Positions 1 through 8,069 of a DNA stretch of 64,000 nt are shown piece after piece; the stretch's first letter is position 1; each line of letters opens with the position of its first letter. The notes under the pieces are model-generated. The model saw only the letters and a program-made list of their open reading frames with translations. It did not search any database and was not told where the DNA came from. The stretch lies in NCBI RefSeq assembly GCF_030849025.1, contig NZ_CP118224.1, positions 790,001-854,000 on the forward strand, written 5' to 3'. This DNA comes from Oceanimonas pelagia (GTDB taxonomy: Bacteria > Pseudomonadota > Gammaproteobacteria > Enterobacterales > Aeromonadaceae). A program made the position numbers and the translations under genes.

Positions 1-657
1 GGCCCCCGCCAGCTTAAACTGGCCGACGAGCATCTGTTTTACGGGGTGCTGGCCGACCGGCTGGAGCGGGTGGATAACGGTGATGACCAGGCACTGGCTT
101 ACGAGGTCAACGCCTGGGCTGGCCGCGACTACGACCGGGCCGTGGTGAGGGCGGAAGGCGACATTGAACACGGCAGGCTGGCGGAAGCCAGCACCGAGCT
201 GCTGTGGCGCCATGCCCTGACCGGGTTCTGGAACAGCGATCTGGGGGTACGTTACGACACCGGGCACGGCCCGGATCAGGGCTGGCTGGCCGCCGGTGTG
301 TCGGGGCTGGCACCCTACTGGCTGGAGCTGGACGCCACCGCCTACCTGGGCGACGACGGCCAGACCGCGTTGGCACTGGAGGCGGAATACGAGCTGTTAT
401 TGACCCAGCGGCTGGTGTTGCAACCGGCCATTGAACTCACCGCTTATGGCAGCAACGATGCCGAGCGCGGTCAGGGCCAGGGGCTGTCGGAACTGGTGGC
501 CGGTGCCCGATTGCGCTATGAGATAACTCGGCAGTTCGCGCCCTATGTGGGCTGGGAATGGCAGGCTGCCCTGGGTGATCGCGCTGATCAACTCAGAGAA
601 GAAGACGAGGCTACTCAGGAACATCGCTGGGTAGCCGGGGTCAGATTCTGGTTTTAA
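1..657 (+). CDS. copB: Copper resistance protein B (CopB/PcoB), C-terminal part
   Basis: The reading frame is open from the first base of the window, so the N-terminus and the Met/His-rich region are missing; about 218 residues are seen. The protein shows alternating hydrophobic beta-strand patterns such as YGVLADRLERVD and YVGWEW, and ends in RFWF with a terminal aromatic residue, as outer-membrane barrels do. This matches the CopB/PcoB family, outer-membrane proteins that bind or export copper together with the multicopper oxidase CopA/PcoA. It sits just upstream of cupredoxin and Cu-ATPase genes on the same strand, which supports a copper-resistance operon. A pcoA-type oxidase would be expected to the left, outside the window. 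Confidence 0.88.
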   Translation, partial: GPRQLKLADEHLFYGVLADRLERVDNGDDQALAYEVNAWAGRDYDRAVVRAEGDIEHGRLAEASTELLWRHALTGFWNSDLGVRYDTGHGPDQGWLAAGVSGLAPYWLELDATAYLGDDGQTALALEAEYELLLTQRLVLQPAIELTAYGSNDAERGQGQGLSELVAGARLRYEITRQFAPYVGWEWQAALGDRADQLREEDEATQEHRWVAGVRFWF

Positions 658-694
658 GCTGCAGACATTTTTTTATTTATCAGGAGCAATACCA

Positions 695-1183
695 ATGAAA
701 ACCACGTTGTCCGTTTTAATGCTTTCCTTGTTGCCCGGCTTGGCGCTGGCCGCCGGTGAGCACGGCCACCATGAGGGCCATAATGCCGCCTCCATGCAAC
801 AGAGCATGCACGGGGTGGGTCGCCCCGGTCAGCCGGCCGAGGTCAGCCGTACCATAGCAGTAGACATGGGGGATGACATGCGCTTCACCCCGGCTGCCAT
901 TGAGGTAAAGGCGGGTGAAACCGTGCGCTTTTTTGTAAAAAATGCCGGCAAGCTTAATCACGAGCTGGTGCTGGGCAACCTGGCCATGTTGAAGGAGCAT
1001 GCCGACATGATGCGTGAAATGCCGGGCATGCAGCACGCCGAACCCAATATGCTGAGCCTCAAGCCCGGTCAGAAAGGGGGACTGGTGTGGCATTTTGATC
1101 AAGCCGGCACCGTGGACTTTGCCTGCTTGATCCCGGGGCACATGGAAGCCGGCATGACAGGTCAGGTTCAGGTCGTACAATAA
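695..1183 (+). CDS. Periplasmic cupredoxin-family copper protein
   Basis: 162 residues with a Sec signal peptide (cleavage near residues 20-21, ALA-AG), followed by a His/Met-rich stretch (residues 22-45) and a plastocyanin-like beta domain. The likely type-1 copper ligands are His89 (LNHELV), Cys144 and His149 (FACLIPGH) and Met154. The protein resembles the CopI-type copper-tolerance cupredoxins found beside copA genes. It is inferred to bind or oxidise periplasmic copper. The gene starts 37 bases after copB, with the start preceded by CAGGAG. A hairpin follows the stop. Confidence 0.85.
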   Translation: MKTTLSVLMLSLLPGLALAAGEHGHHEGHNAASMQQSMHGVGRPGQPAEVSRTIAVDMGDDMRFTPAAIEVKAGETVRFFVKNAGKLNHELVLGNLAMLKEHADMMREMPGMQHAEPNMLSLKPGQKGGLVWHFDQAGTVDFACLIPGHMEAGMTGQVQVVQ

Positions 1184-1186
1184 CCA

Positions 1187-1216
1187 GCAGGCCCGCCTTC
1201 AGGCGGGCCTGCTTGT
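1187..1216 (+). terminator. Hairpin after cupredoxin gene
   Basis: An 11-base-pair perfect GC-rich inverted repeat (left arm 1187-1197, loop TTCA, right arm 1202-1212) follows the stop codon directly. The T-run after it is weak (TTGTATG), so it may attenuate rather than fully stop transcription into the cytochrome gene 45 bases on. Confidence 0.6.
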
Positions 1217-1260
1217 ATGGGCAAAGCTGGGCTGAAGACTCTGGAACAAAAGGGGAAAAA

Positions 1261-1674
1261 ATGAGCAAGTCATCGGATTCATCCCGCTGGGTGCTCTGGC
1301 TGGCCGGGGCCGTGGCCCTCGTGTTACTGGCCATGATTGCCAGCCATTTTCTGATGGGTGGCAGCCAAATGTGGGGGGACATGCCCCACGAACGGGTACT
1401 TTCGGCGCAGGGACAGGCCGCTTACGGTGAATATTGCGCCAGTTGCCATGGTGCTGACCTCAGAGGCACCCCAAAGGGGCCACCCTTTATTCACAAGGTA
1501 TATGAGCCGTCACACCATGGTGACGAAGCCTTTTACCGGGCCGCCGCCAACGGTGTGCGTGCCCATCACTGGCGCTTTGGCGACATGCCGCCGGTGGAAG
1601 GCATCGGTCGCGATGAGGTGAGCGACATTATCGGCTATGTGCGTGAGCAGCAACGGCAGAATGGCATTAGATGA
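1261..1674 (+). CDS. Membrane-anchored c-type cytochrome
   Basis: 137 residues from the ATG at 1261, chosen because AGGGGAAAAA precedes it; an upstream TTG in the same frame has no ribosome site. One N-terminal membrane segment (about residues 10-32) is followed by a periplasmic class I cytochrome c domain with the haem motif CASCH (near residues 58-62) and a distal Met in GDMPP. It probably shuttles electrons for copper oxidation or respiration. Similar small cytochromes often sit in marine copper-resistance clusters; the electron partner cannot be read from the sequence. Confidence 0.85.
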   Translation: MSKSSDSSRWVLWLAGAVALVLLAMIASHFLMGGSQMWGDMPHERVLSAQGQAAYGEYCASCHGADLRGTPKGPPFIHKVYEPSHHGDEAFYRAAANGVRAHHWRFGDMPPVEGIGRDEVSDIIGYVREQQRQNGIR

Positions 1675-1850
1675 TCGGGAAAGGGCCCCGATGGTGGCTG
1701 TGTGATGGCAGCCTGAGCCGGTGATTTCAGGCCGAACACTCAGCAAGGTCCATGTGCCGTCAGCCCTTGCATGTTGAACACAGGAGCAGTCTGCACATCT
1801 AAAGAAACGGACCCTTGGTTTTACCTTTTCATTTTCAAGGAAACCAGATC

Positions 1851-4157
1851 ATGGCGAAAGCGGTACGACACCAGGACAAACACGGCAAGGCGGATGCTGA
1901 AAAGCAACGTTGCCATGATGGCATGGAGCAGCAACAGGAGCTGTTGATTCAAGGAGCCAGCTGTGCCGGCTGTGTCAAAAAAATTGAAGCGGCCTTGCAA
2001 AGCGTGCCTGGTGTCACCCATGCCGAAATGAATTTTGCTCAGCGTACTGTCAGTGTTGAAGGGGCGGTCGACGCCAGCATCCTGATCAAGGCGATAGAGC
2101 AGGCCGGCTATGGCGCACAAACTCAGTCTGCAGACAGCGATGACGACGCCCTGGAGGAAAAAGAAAAAGCCGACCGTGCCTACTACAAACGCCTGATGCT
2201 GGAGATGACCATTGCTCTTGGCCTGGGTGTGCCCTTGATGATTTATGGGCTGCTTATCGGTGAAATGACCGTCACCACAACCACCGAGCGCATTGCCTGG
2301 CTGCTGGTTGGCCTGCTGACACTGGGAGTGATGCTCTTTTCCGGAAAGCATTTTTATGTAGGGGCCTGGCAGTCCTGTAAAAATCATTCTGCCAACATGG
2401 ATACCCTGATTGCCCTGGGCACGGGCACAGCCTGGCTGTATTCGATGGTAGTGGTGTTTTTCCCCCAGGTCGTACCCGACATGGCCCGCCATGTTTATTT
2501 TGAAGCGACCGCCATGATTATTGGCCTGATCGATCTGGGGCTGGCACTGGAGCTGAAAGCGCGGGGGCGCACTTCAGAAGCCATTAAGCGCTTGATTGGC
2601 CTTCAGCCCAAAACGGCGCGTGTCATTCGCGATGGCAATGACATGGATATTCCCATCGAGCAAGTCAGGTTGCATGACCTGGTTCGAGTACGCCCCGGAG
2701 AGAAGGTGCCGGTAGACGGTGAAGTCATTGAAGGTCATACCGCCATTGATGAATCCATGCTGACCGGAGAGCCCATGCCGGTGGAAAAAGCGGAACAGGA
2801 TGAGGTGGTGGCGGGCACCATCAATAAAACGGGGTCGATTGTGTTCAAGGCGACCCGGGTCGGTAAGGACACGGCTCTGGCGCAAATTATCGGTATGGTA
2901 AAACGGGCCCAGAACTCCAAGCCGCCCATTGGCCGGCTGGCGGATGTGATTGCTGCGTATTTTGTCCCTGTGATCATGATGATTGCCATCGTCAGTGCGT
3001 TGGCCTGGCTGAATTTTGGGCCTGAACCGGCAGTGGCCTTTGCGGTGGTATCGGCGACCACGGTATTGATTATTGCCTGCCCGTGCGCCCTGGGTCTGGC
3101 CACGCCCATGTCGGTGATGGTGGGCGTTGGCAAGGCCGCAGAGGCGGGTGTGCTGATCCGCAATGGCGAAGCTCTGCAAACTTCCTCCAAAATCACCGCC
3201 ATGATCCTGGATAAAACCGGCACCATTACCCTGGGTGCCCCCAAGGTGACGGACATTGTAACGGTGGACGGGGTTGACGAGGCCGGGGTGTTGCAACAGG
3301 TTGCCAGCCTGGAATCCGGCTCTGAACACCCCCTGGCCTTGGCTGTGGTCGAGTCGGCCAAAGAGCGTGGTATTAAACCCTTGGCCGTTACCGGATTCAA
3401 CGCCATTGCCGGTCACGGTGTCGAGGCGGTTGTCGAGGGTAAAAACCTGTTGTTTGGCAACGAAAAGTTAATGAAGGATCAGGGTGTTGCCCTTGATGAC
3501 TTCGTTGACAAGGCGCAGCAGCTGGCCGCCGAGGCTAAAACCCCCATGTATTTTGCCGTGGATGGCAGGCTGGCGGCACTCATTGCCGTGGCCGACCCTA
3601 TCAAGGAAGACTCCATTGCGGCTATCAAGCGTCTGCAACATAACGGTATTCGTGTGGTCATGCTGACTGGTGACAACCGTGCCACGGCCAAGGCTGTGGC
3701 GGAAAAGGCCGGTATCAAGGAATTTTTTGCCGAGGTTCTGCCGGAGGACAAGTCCAAAAAAGTACAGGAACTGCAAATGCAAGGGGAGGTGGTCGGCATG
3801 ACCGGTGACGGCATCAACGATGCGCCGGCATTGGCGATGGCCAATGTGGGGTTTGCCATCGGCACCGGCACCGATGTGGCGATTGAGAGTGCCGACATTA
3901 CCCTGATGCGTGGTTCACTGCATGGTCTGGCCGATGCCATTGCCGTGAGCAAGGCGACATTGCGTAACATCAAACAAAACCTGTTTGGTGCCTTTATTTA
4001 CAATATTGCGGGTGTGCCCGTTGCCGCCGGTTTGCTGTACCCCTTCTTTGGGCTTCTGCTAAGCCCGGTCATTGCGGGGGCCGCCATGGCGTTTTCCTCG
4101 CTGACGGTGGTCACCAATGCCAACCGCCTGAGACTGTTCAAAACCCGGGAGCACTAA
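1851..4157 (+). CDS. copA: Cu(I)-translocating P1B-type ATPase
   Basis: 768 residues from ATG 1851, preceded by AAGGAAACC. It exports Cu(I) from the cytoplasm. There is one N-terminal heavy-metal domain with GASCAGC (Cys38, Cys41), then paired membrane helices. The actuator TGE lies in TGEPMPVEK (near 303), the transmembrane CPC in [10 protein letters not shown] (near 410), the phosphorylated Asp in DKTGTIT (near 454), the P1B-specific HP motif in SEHPLA, and the hinge in TGDGINDAP (near 650). The N-terminus also has a short His-rich lead (HQDKHGK). It lies between a cytochrome gene and a second cupredoxin gene on the same strand. No clear CueR-type palindrome was seen in the 176 bases upstream. 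Confidence 0.96.
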   Translation: MAKAVRHQDKHGKADAEKQRCHDGMEQQQELLIQGASCAGCVKKIEAALQSVPGVTHAEMNFAQRTVSVEGAVDASILIKAIEQAGYGAQTQSADSDDDALEEKEKADRAYYKRLMLEMTIALGLGVPLMIYGLLIGEMTVTTTTERIAWLLVGLLTLGVMLFSGKHFYVGAWQSCKNHSANMDTLIALGTGTAWLYSMVVVFFPQVVPDMARHVYFEATAMIIGLIDLGLALELKARGRTSEAIKRLIGLQPKTARVIRDGNDMDIPIEQVRLHDLVRVRPGEKVPVDGEVIEGHTAIDESMLTGEPMPVEKAEQDEVVAGTINKTGSIVFKATRVGKDTALAQIIGMVKRAQNSKPPIGRLADVIAAYFVPVIMMIAIVSALAWLNFGPEPAVAFAVVSATTVLIIACPCALGLATPMSVMVGVGKAAEAGVLIRNGEALQTSSKITAMILDKTGTITLGAPKVTDIVTVDGVDEAGVLQQVASLESGSEHPLALAVVESAKERGIKPLAVTGFNAIAGHGVEAVVEGKNLLFGNEKLMKDQGVALDDFVDKAQQLAAEAKTPMYFAVDGRLAALIAVADPIKEDSIAAIKRLQHNGIRVVMLTGDNRATAKAVAEKAGIKEFFAEVLPEDKSKKVQELQMQGEVVGMTGDGINDAPALAMANVGFAIGTGTDVAIESADITLMRGSLHGLADAIAVSKATLRNIKQNLFGAFIYNIAGVPVAAGLLYPFFGLLLSPVIAGAAMAFSSLTVVTNANRLRLFKTREH

Positions 4158-4169
4158 GGAGGAGGGGGA

Positions 4170-4523
4170 ATGATTTTAGTTAACGTACTTGGCGTTTTGC
4201 TCATTGCCTTGATTGTCTGGTGGTTTTGGCTATATCAACCCCAGGCAACCGACCTGGGTGCAAGCGAACTGACCATTGTGGTGGAAAATGGCACCTATCA
4301 GCCGGCGCGCATCCAAGTGCCGGCCAATCAATCCGTGGTCTTGAGTTTTTTGCGTAAAGACTCGTCCCCCTGCTCCGAGACGGTTTTGTTCCCGGCGTTG
4401 AAGCTCAGCGAGACCTTGCCATTAAACAAGGTCAAGAACATCACACTGCCGGCGATGCAGGAGGGTGAATATGACTTTCATTGCCAGATGCAAATGTACC
4501 GAGGCCGGCTTCTGGTGGTGTGA
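4170..4523 (+). CDS. Membrane-anchored cupredoxin-domain protein
   Basis: 117 residues. An N-terminal membrane helix (residues 1-22) is followed by an EfeO/cupredoxin-like beta domain with Cys in SSPCSE, and Cys and Met in FHCQMQM near the C-terminus. It starts 12 bases after copA with the strong site AGGAGGGGG, so it is almost certainly co-transcribed and perhaps translationally coupled. Proteins of this type accompany CopA in many marine gammaproteobacteria and probably accept or buffer copper at the periplasmic face. The exact copper site is not certain because the usual N-terminal His ligand is not obvious. Confidence 0.75.
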   Translation: MILVNVLGVLLIALIVWWFWLYQPQATDLGASELTIVVENGTYQPARIQVPANQSVVLSFLRKDSSPCSETVLFPALKLSETLPLNKVKNITLPAMQEGEYDFHCQMQMYRGRLLVV

Positions 4524-4609
4524 GGGATAAAGAAAGATCTGCAATGGAGTCAGGTGCGAACCTGTCGGTTTGAAACGCCGTTATCGATGTGATTGAGCTG
4601 AGGTATGCC

Positions 4610-4897
4610 ATGAATAAAAAACCGTCATTCTTGTCGACGCCCAGAGGGTGGCTCATTTTAGGTGTGGTTGCTTCACTCACTTACTTCTTGTTGGTCGAGC
4701 ATAAACAGCACCTGTTTATCTTTTTACCCTATCTTATTTTTTTGCTGTGTCCATTAATGCACCTGTTTATGCACAGAGGGCACAAGCATGGCGAACATCA
4801 CCATCATGAGCCTGGTGCCGATGAGACCAAGGAAGAAGCTTATCGTCGGGGGTTGGAGCAGGGGCGTCGAGAAGCTAAAGACAAACCAGAGGATTAA
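4610..4897 (+). CDS. DUF2933 family small membrane protein
   Basis: 95 residues from ATG 4610; GAGCTGAGGT upstream decides this start over an earlier in-frame codon. Two closely spaced hydrophobic segments (about 16-30 and 36-54) are followed by a His-rich cytoplasmic or periplasmic stretch (HRGHKHGEHHHHEP) and a charged tail. The pattern fits DUF2933, whose members lie in copper and silver resistance clusters. The His cluster suggests metal binding. No enzymatic role is known. Confidence 0.75.
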   Translation: MNKKPSFLSTPRGWLILGVVASLTYFLLVEHKQHLFIFLPYLIFLLCPLMHLFMHRGHKHGEHHHHEPGADETKEEAYRRGLEQGRREAKDKPED

Positions 4898-4990
4898 CAT
4901 GTAGTTGGAGGGGTAACAGTAATTACACTGCTACAAGAGTTTCGATGTTATTTGTACTGAAACACAGTTACTCATATCAGGAGAAATATC

Positions 4991-5431
4991 ATGAAAAAGT
5001 TAATTTTCGCTTTAACCCTGTCCTCCCTGTTCGCAATGCCTGCAATGGCTGAACAGGATAACCATCATCAGCAAGGCCAGAATATGCCCTTTCAGGGGGA
5101 TATGATGATGAACCATGAGCAGATGATTACGATGCGTGAACATATGCGATCGGCTGCTGACACCATGATGCAATTGCAGGGAGAAACCGATCCCGAAAAA
5201 CGTCAGGCTCTGATGCAGGAACACCTGGAACAGATGCAGGAAGGCATGCAGATGATGGACATGATGCATGAGGGTAATGATGACCAGCTCCCAATGCCCA
5301 ACATGATGGATATGTTGCAGCAGCGCATGAACATGATGAACGAAAATATGGATATGACGAAGATGATGATGGACCAGATGCAAATGCATGAAAGTGAACA
5401 GCGGCGTGAGCAAATGCACAGGGATGAATGA
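4991..5431 (+). CDS. Methionine-rich periplasmic protein, probable copper buffer
   Basis: 146 residues with a clear signal peptide cut after AMA (residue 21). Of the 146 residues, 34 are Met, many in MM, MxM and HxxM arrangements such as MQMMDMMHE, with added His. Met-rich motifs bind Cu(I) and Ag(I) in CusF, CopC/PcoE and similar proteins, so periplasmic copper sequestration is inferred. The body reads as amphipathic helix and vaguely recalls the CpxP/Spy fold, but no LTxxQ motif is present. CAGGAGAAAT gives a strong ribosome site. Confidence 0.7.
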   Translation: MKKLIFALTLSSLFAMPAMAEQDNHHQQGQNMPFQGDMMMNHEQMITMREHMRSAADTMMQLQGETDPEKRQALMQEHLEQMQEGMQMMDMMHEGNDDQLPMPNMMDMLQQRMNMMNENMDMTKMMMDQMQMHESEQRREQMHRDE

Positions 5432-5481
5432 TCTAAGGGGGCAGGGACTCTAGCCATGTTTCAATGAAAGGAGGGTTAGGT

Positions 5482-5832
5482 ATGGCGAATCATAGAGCAG
5501 GGATTAACCCGGGGTTTTTGACAACCCATACCCTGAGTCTGACTGAAATGAGTCGGGCCAATATGGATGCCATGCTGGCGGAGATTGAAGCGCAGCACTG
5601 GGTTGACACGCTGGCGCTGGATAGTAAAACGAAAAAGCTGAAGGTTGCTTATGAGGCATCATCTCATAACATCGATGATATTATCGACATCATTGAGCAG
5701 CATGGTGCGGCGTTAAAAGATAGTTGGTGGAGTCGTACAAAACTTGGCTGGCAGCGGCAAACCGACGAGAACATTAAAAATAATGCAAAGCATGAGCCGC
5801 ATTGTTGTAATAAAGCCCCACCTGGCCATTGA
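5482..5832 (+). CDS. HMA-like small protein lacking the CxxC metal motif
   Basis: 116 residues from ATG 5482; AAAGGAGG at 5467-5474 fits this start, while the ATG at 5464 overlaps that site. The central segment (about residues 18-78) has the beta-alpha-beta-beta-alpha rhythm of heavy-metal-associated domains: LSLTEMSRANMDAMLAEI, then KKLKVAYEA, then DDIIDIIEQHG. The CxxC loop is absent, and a pair of Cys lies in the tail (HCCNK). It ends the forward copper run. Similar proteins are annotated as cation transporters or hypothetical proteins in copper clusters. Function is inferred only from fold and context. Confidence 0.6.
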   Translation: MANHRAGINPGFLTTHTLSLTEMSRANMDAMLAEIEAQHWVDTLALDSKTKKLKVAYEASSHNIDDIIDIIEQHGAALKDSWWSRTKLGWQRQTDENIKNNAKHEPHCCNKAPPGH

Positions 5833-5843
5833 AATAATGTATC

Positions 5844-5877
5844 AGCCCATGCTGTCGGTTATATGCTCGCATGGGCT
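5844..5877. terminator. Inverted repeat between convergent genes
   Basis: A 9-base perfect inverted repeat (5844-5852 with 5869-5877) and a 16-base loop lies between the HMA-like gene and the convergent kinase gene. No long T-run is present. It may act as a two-way terminator. Confidence 0.4.
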
Positions 5878-5891
5878 CATTTGCTTACCGT

Positions 5892-7292
5892 TCATTCCGT
5901 GCCGGAAAGAGGAAAACGGGCGGTAAAGCAGGTTTCCTGCTCGTCGGAGTGTACCGACAGGGTGCCTCCGTGGCTGGTCACAATGGCCTTGGCGATGGCC
6001 AAGCCCAGTCCAGATCCTTCGGTCACCTGCTGGCGGGCGTGATCCGCCCGGTAAAACCGGTCAAACAGCCGAGGCCATTCCTCGGGAGGAATGGGGGAGC
6101 CCGGGTTGGCCACCTCCACAGTCACGGCGCTGTCATCGCCGTTTACACGAATACTCACTTCTTGGTGTGCCGGGGTGTAACGAATGGCATTGGTCAGCAG
6201 GTTGCTGATGGCCCGTTGCAGCATGGCCCTGTCTCCCCACAACCGGGCATGGCCCAGGCGTTGCAACCGCACCTGTCGCTCACTGGCCAGCGGCTCGAAA
6301 AACTCGATCAACTCATCCACTTCTTCCGCCAGATCCAGCGACTGGCACTGTATGGCTAATTGTCCCTGCTCCGATTTGGCCAAAAACAGCATTTCATTGA
6401 TCATTCTGTTCAATCGTTCGGCGGCCTCCAGGTTGGCATAGAGAGCTTCCCGGTAGTCGTGGTCCGAGCGGGTCTGGCTGAGTGCCACCTGGGTTTGCAG
6501 TAGCAGGCCGTTCACCGGGGTGCGCAATTCGTGGGCAATGTCGGAGGAAAAGGTGGTGAGCCGCTGAAAGGATTCTTCCAGCCGATCCAGCATGTTGTTA
6601 AAGGCGTGAATGGGCCCATGCAGCTCGATCGGAGCACCGCTTACCGGCAGCCGGTGATCCAGCTTGTTGGCGGTGACTTGCGTGGACAGCCTGGCCAGAG
6701 AACGCAGGGGCTTGAGTCCGGCGCGCGAGGCCATCCAGCCCAGCAAAATTGAGATCAGGGCAATGCCGCCGGTCAGCCAAAGCAGGCCGTTTTTGATATC
6801 ATTGATAAAATGCTGGTGGTAGCGGGTGTCGAATACCACGCGGATCATCACCGTATCCGGCATCTCCGACACGGATGTCCGGGGCGGCAGAGCAAAAGGA
6901 GCAGATATGCTGCGGTAGTGAATGCCGTTTTCTTCCCAGCTTTCAATCACAGGCCCAGCATTGGCGTCTGTGGCCGGAGGTCGGAATAGCTGACTGCCCG
7001 CCAGCAGTCGCCCCTGGGGAGTGGTGATTTGCAACCTGTGGTCGCCATAGCCGGCCAGAGCGCTATGCAACCTGGACTCCAGCCTGGTCCAGTCCGGTTG
7101 GCCATTGTCCAACTGGGTAGCCAGCAGGTTTTTCACCAGTACCATTTTGCCCCTGAGATCGGCCTCGTCCTGGCGGGCGAAGTGCTGATCCAACGCCTGT
7201 ATCAACACCAAGCTGACCAAGCCCCAGATAGCCAGCATGGTCAGGCTGAACATCAAGCTCAGGCGTGCGGTAAGGGAAAGATGATTGCGCAT
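5892..7292 (-). CDS. cusS: Heavy-metal sensor histidine kinase, CusS type
   Basis: 466 residues. Membrane helices near residues 12-34 and 168-188 flank a periplasmic sensor domain of about 130 residues. A HAMP linker follows, then the phospho-acceptor His254 in SSDIAHELRTP, an N box (NLLTNAIRYTP near 365), the DRFYRAD F box and the G box GSGLGLAIAKAIV. This is the CusS/CopS/IrlS heavy-metal class, which senses periplasmic Cu(I) or Ag(I) and phosphorylates CusR. No response regulator gene precedes it; instead a gene fragment and rcnR are found. It may work with a regulator elsewhere or be an orphan left by a deletion. Confidence 0.88.
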   Translation of the reverse strand: MRNHLSLTARLSLMFSLTMLAIWGLVSLVLIQALDQHFARQDEADLRGKMVLVKNLLATQLDNGQPDWTRLESRLHSALAGYGDHRLQITTPQGRLLAGSQLFRPPATDANAGPVIESWEENGIHYRSISAPFALPPRTSVSEMPDTVMIRVVFDTRYHQHFINDIKNGLLWLTGGIALISILLGWMASRAGLKPLRSLARLSTQVTANKLDHRLPVSGAPIELHGPIHAFNNMLDRLEESFQRLTTFSSDIAHELRTPVNGLLLQTQVALSQTRSDHDYREALYANLEAAERLNRMINEMLFLAKSEQGQLAIQCQSLDLAEEVDELIEFFEPLASERQVRLQRLGHARLWGDRAMLQRAISNLLTNAIRYTPAHQEVSIRVNGDDSAVTVEVANPGSPIPPEEWPRLFDRFYRADHARQQVTEGSGLGLAIAKAIVTSHGGTLSVHSDEQETCFTARFPLSGTE

Positions 7293-7393
7293 GGTATGCC
7301 GCCCGTTTGAATGAACCCAATCGTGATTTCTAAAGGGAATGCGATGTTAGCAAATACAGGAAGCCGAGCAACAGTAGAGGCAACCGGTATTAC

Positions 7394-7570
7394 CTTGGTC
7401 AGCGGGTGTACAGATCATCAATCACATGGAGGCCCCATAGTGGTACAGGTGAACTGACCGCCGCCTTCAAGGGCAACCATGGCTGGTTTTTTCGCAACAG
7501 AAACAGTGCGGATGTAACCGTGGTGCTGCGCACCGATGGTGAGTACGGCCAGATGAAACGCGTATTGTAA
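7394..7570 (+). pseudogene. Relic of a transmembrane anchor protein gene, C-terminal end
   Basis: Read on the plus strand in the frame ending at TAA 7568-7570, this gives a tail containing GTGELTAAFKGNHGWFFRNR and then VTVVLRTDGEYGQMKRV. This is the C-terminal pattern (G-x-L-x-A-x-F-x-G-x-HGW-x-W/F-x-N) of the roughly 200-residue membrane anchor proteins that ride with cadmium and copper resistance genes. No start codon, signal anchor or N-terminal part is present upstream, where the kinase gene begins divergently. It is inferred to be a truncated relic, perhaps from the event that removed the regulator gene. Confidence 0.6.
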
Positions 7571-7660
7571 TGTGAACCACAGGGGCGGGAAGAACGCGGC
7601 AAGGTGCTTTTCCTTCCGCCCCTTTTTTCATCAGCACTGCTCCCTGGGCTGAGAAAATAA

Positions 7661-7933
7661 CTATTTCATATAAGAATCAAGTATTTTCAGAACAACATCC
7701 ATATCCGCCTCGCGCTTGCTGAGGTCTTCTTCAAGCACCAGATGCTCGGCGAGATGGCCTTTAATCACTTCCCGCATTAGGCCGTTTACCGCTCCACGAA
7801 TGGCGGCAATTTGCTGCAATACCTGCTGACATTCATGATCTTCTAGCAGCATTTTTTGCAGGCCATTCACCTGGCCCTGGATTTTGCTGACCCGTGCATT
7901 GAGCTTCTTTTGTTCTCGCAGGGTATGAGACAT
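7661..7933 (-). CDS. rcnR: Ni/Co-responsive repressor RcnR
   Basis: 90 residues of the CsoR/RcnR all-helical family, very close to E. coli RcnR (for example [30 protein letters not shown]). The metal ligands known for RcnR are all in place: His3, Cys35, His60 and His64. RcnR represses rcnA and its own gene until Ni(II) or Co(II) binds. The gene is divergent from rcnA with two operator-like G-tract sites between them. Confidence 0.93.
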   Translation of the reverse strand: MSHTLREQKKLNARVSKIQGQVNGLQKMLLEDHECQQVLQQIAAIRGAVNGLMREVIKGHLAEHLVLEEDLSKREADMDVVLKILDSYMK

Positions 7934-7995
7934 GGCATACCTCTTCTGTCATAAAAACCACTGTATCCGACCCGGAGAATGTACCATTCGGCTGA

Positions 7996-8030
7996 TACTG
8001 GGGGGTAGCATCCTATACTAGGGGGGAGTA
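7996..8030. promoter_or_regulatory. Paired RcnR operator sites
   Basis: Two copies of the RcnR half-site pattern lie 5 bases apart: TACT-G6-T-AGCA at 7996-8010 and TACTA-G6-AGTA at 8016-8030. The known E. coli consensus is TACT-G6-N-AGTA. They sit between the divergent rcnR and rcnA starts and are expected to control both. Confidence 0.85.
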
Positions 8031-8069
8031 TAGTTCGACCCGATTCAAACGGTATTCAAGAGGTTGAGA

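Noticed and set aside
107-376. Minus-strand frame inside copB
   Set aside because: It is a GC-rich shadow of the forward gene with low-complexity Arg/Pro content and no start site.
2574-3416. Long minus-strand frames over copA
   Set aside because: They are antisense to a fully recognisable P-type ATPase and have no family features.
5012-5419. His-rich minus-strand frame opposite the Met-rich protein
   Set aside because: His/Leu richness comes from complementing ATG codons; the forward frame has a signal peptide and ribosome site.
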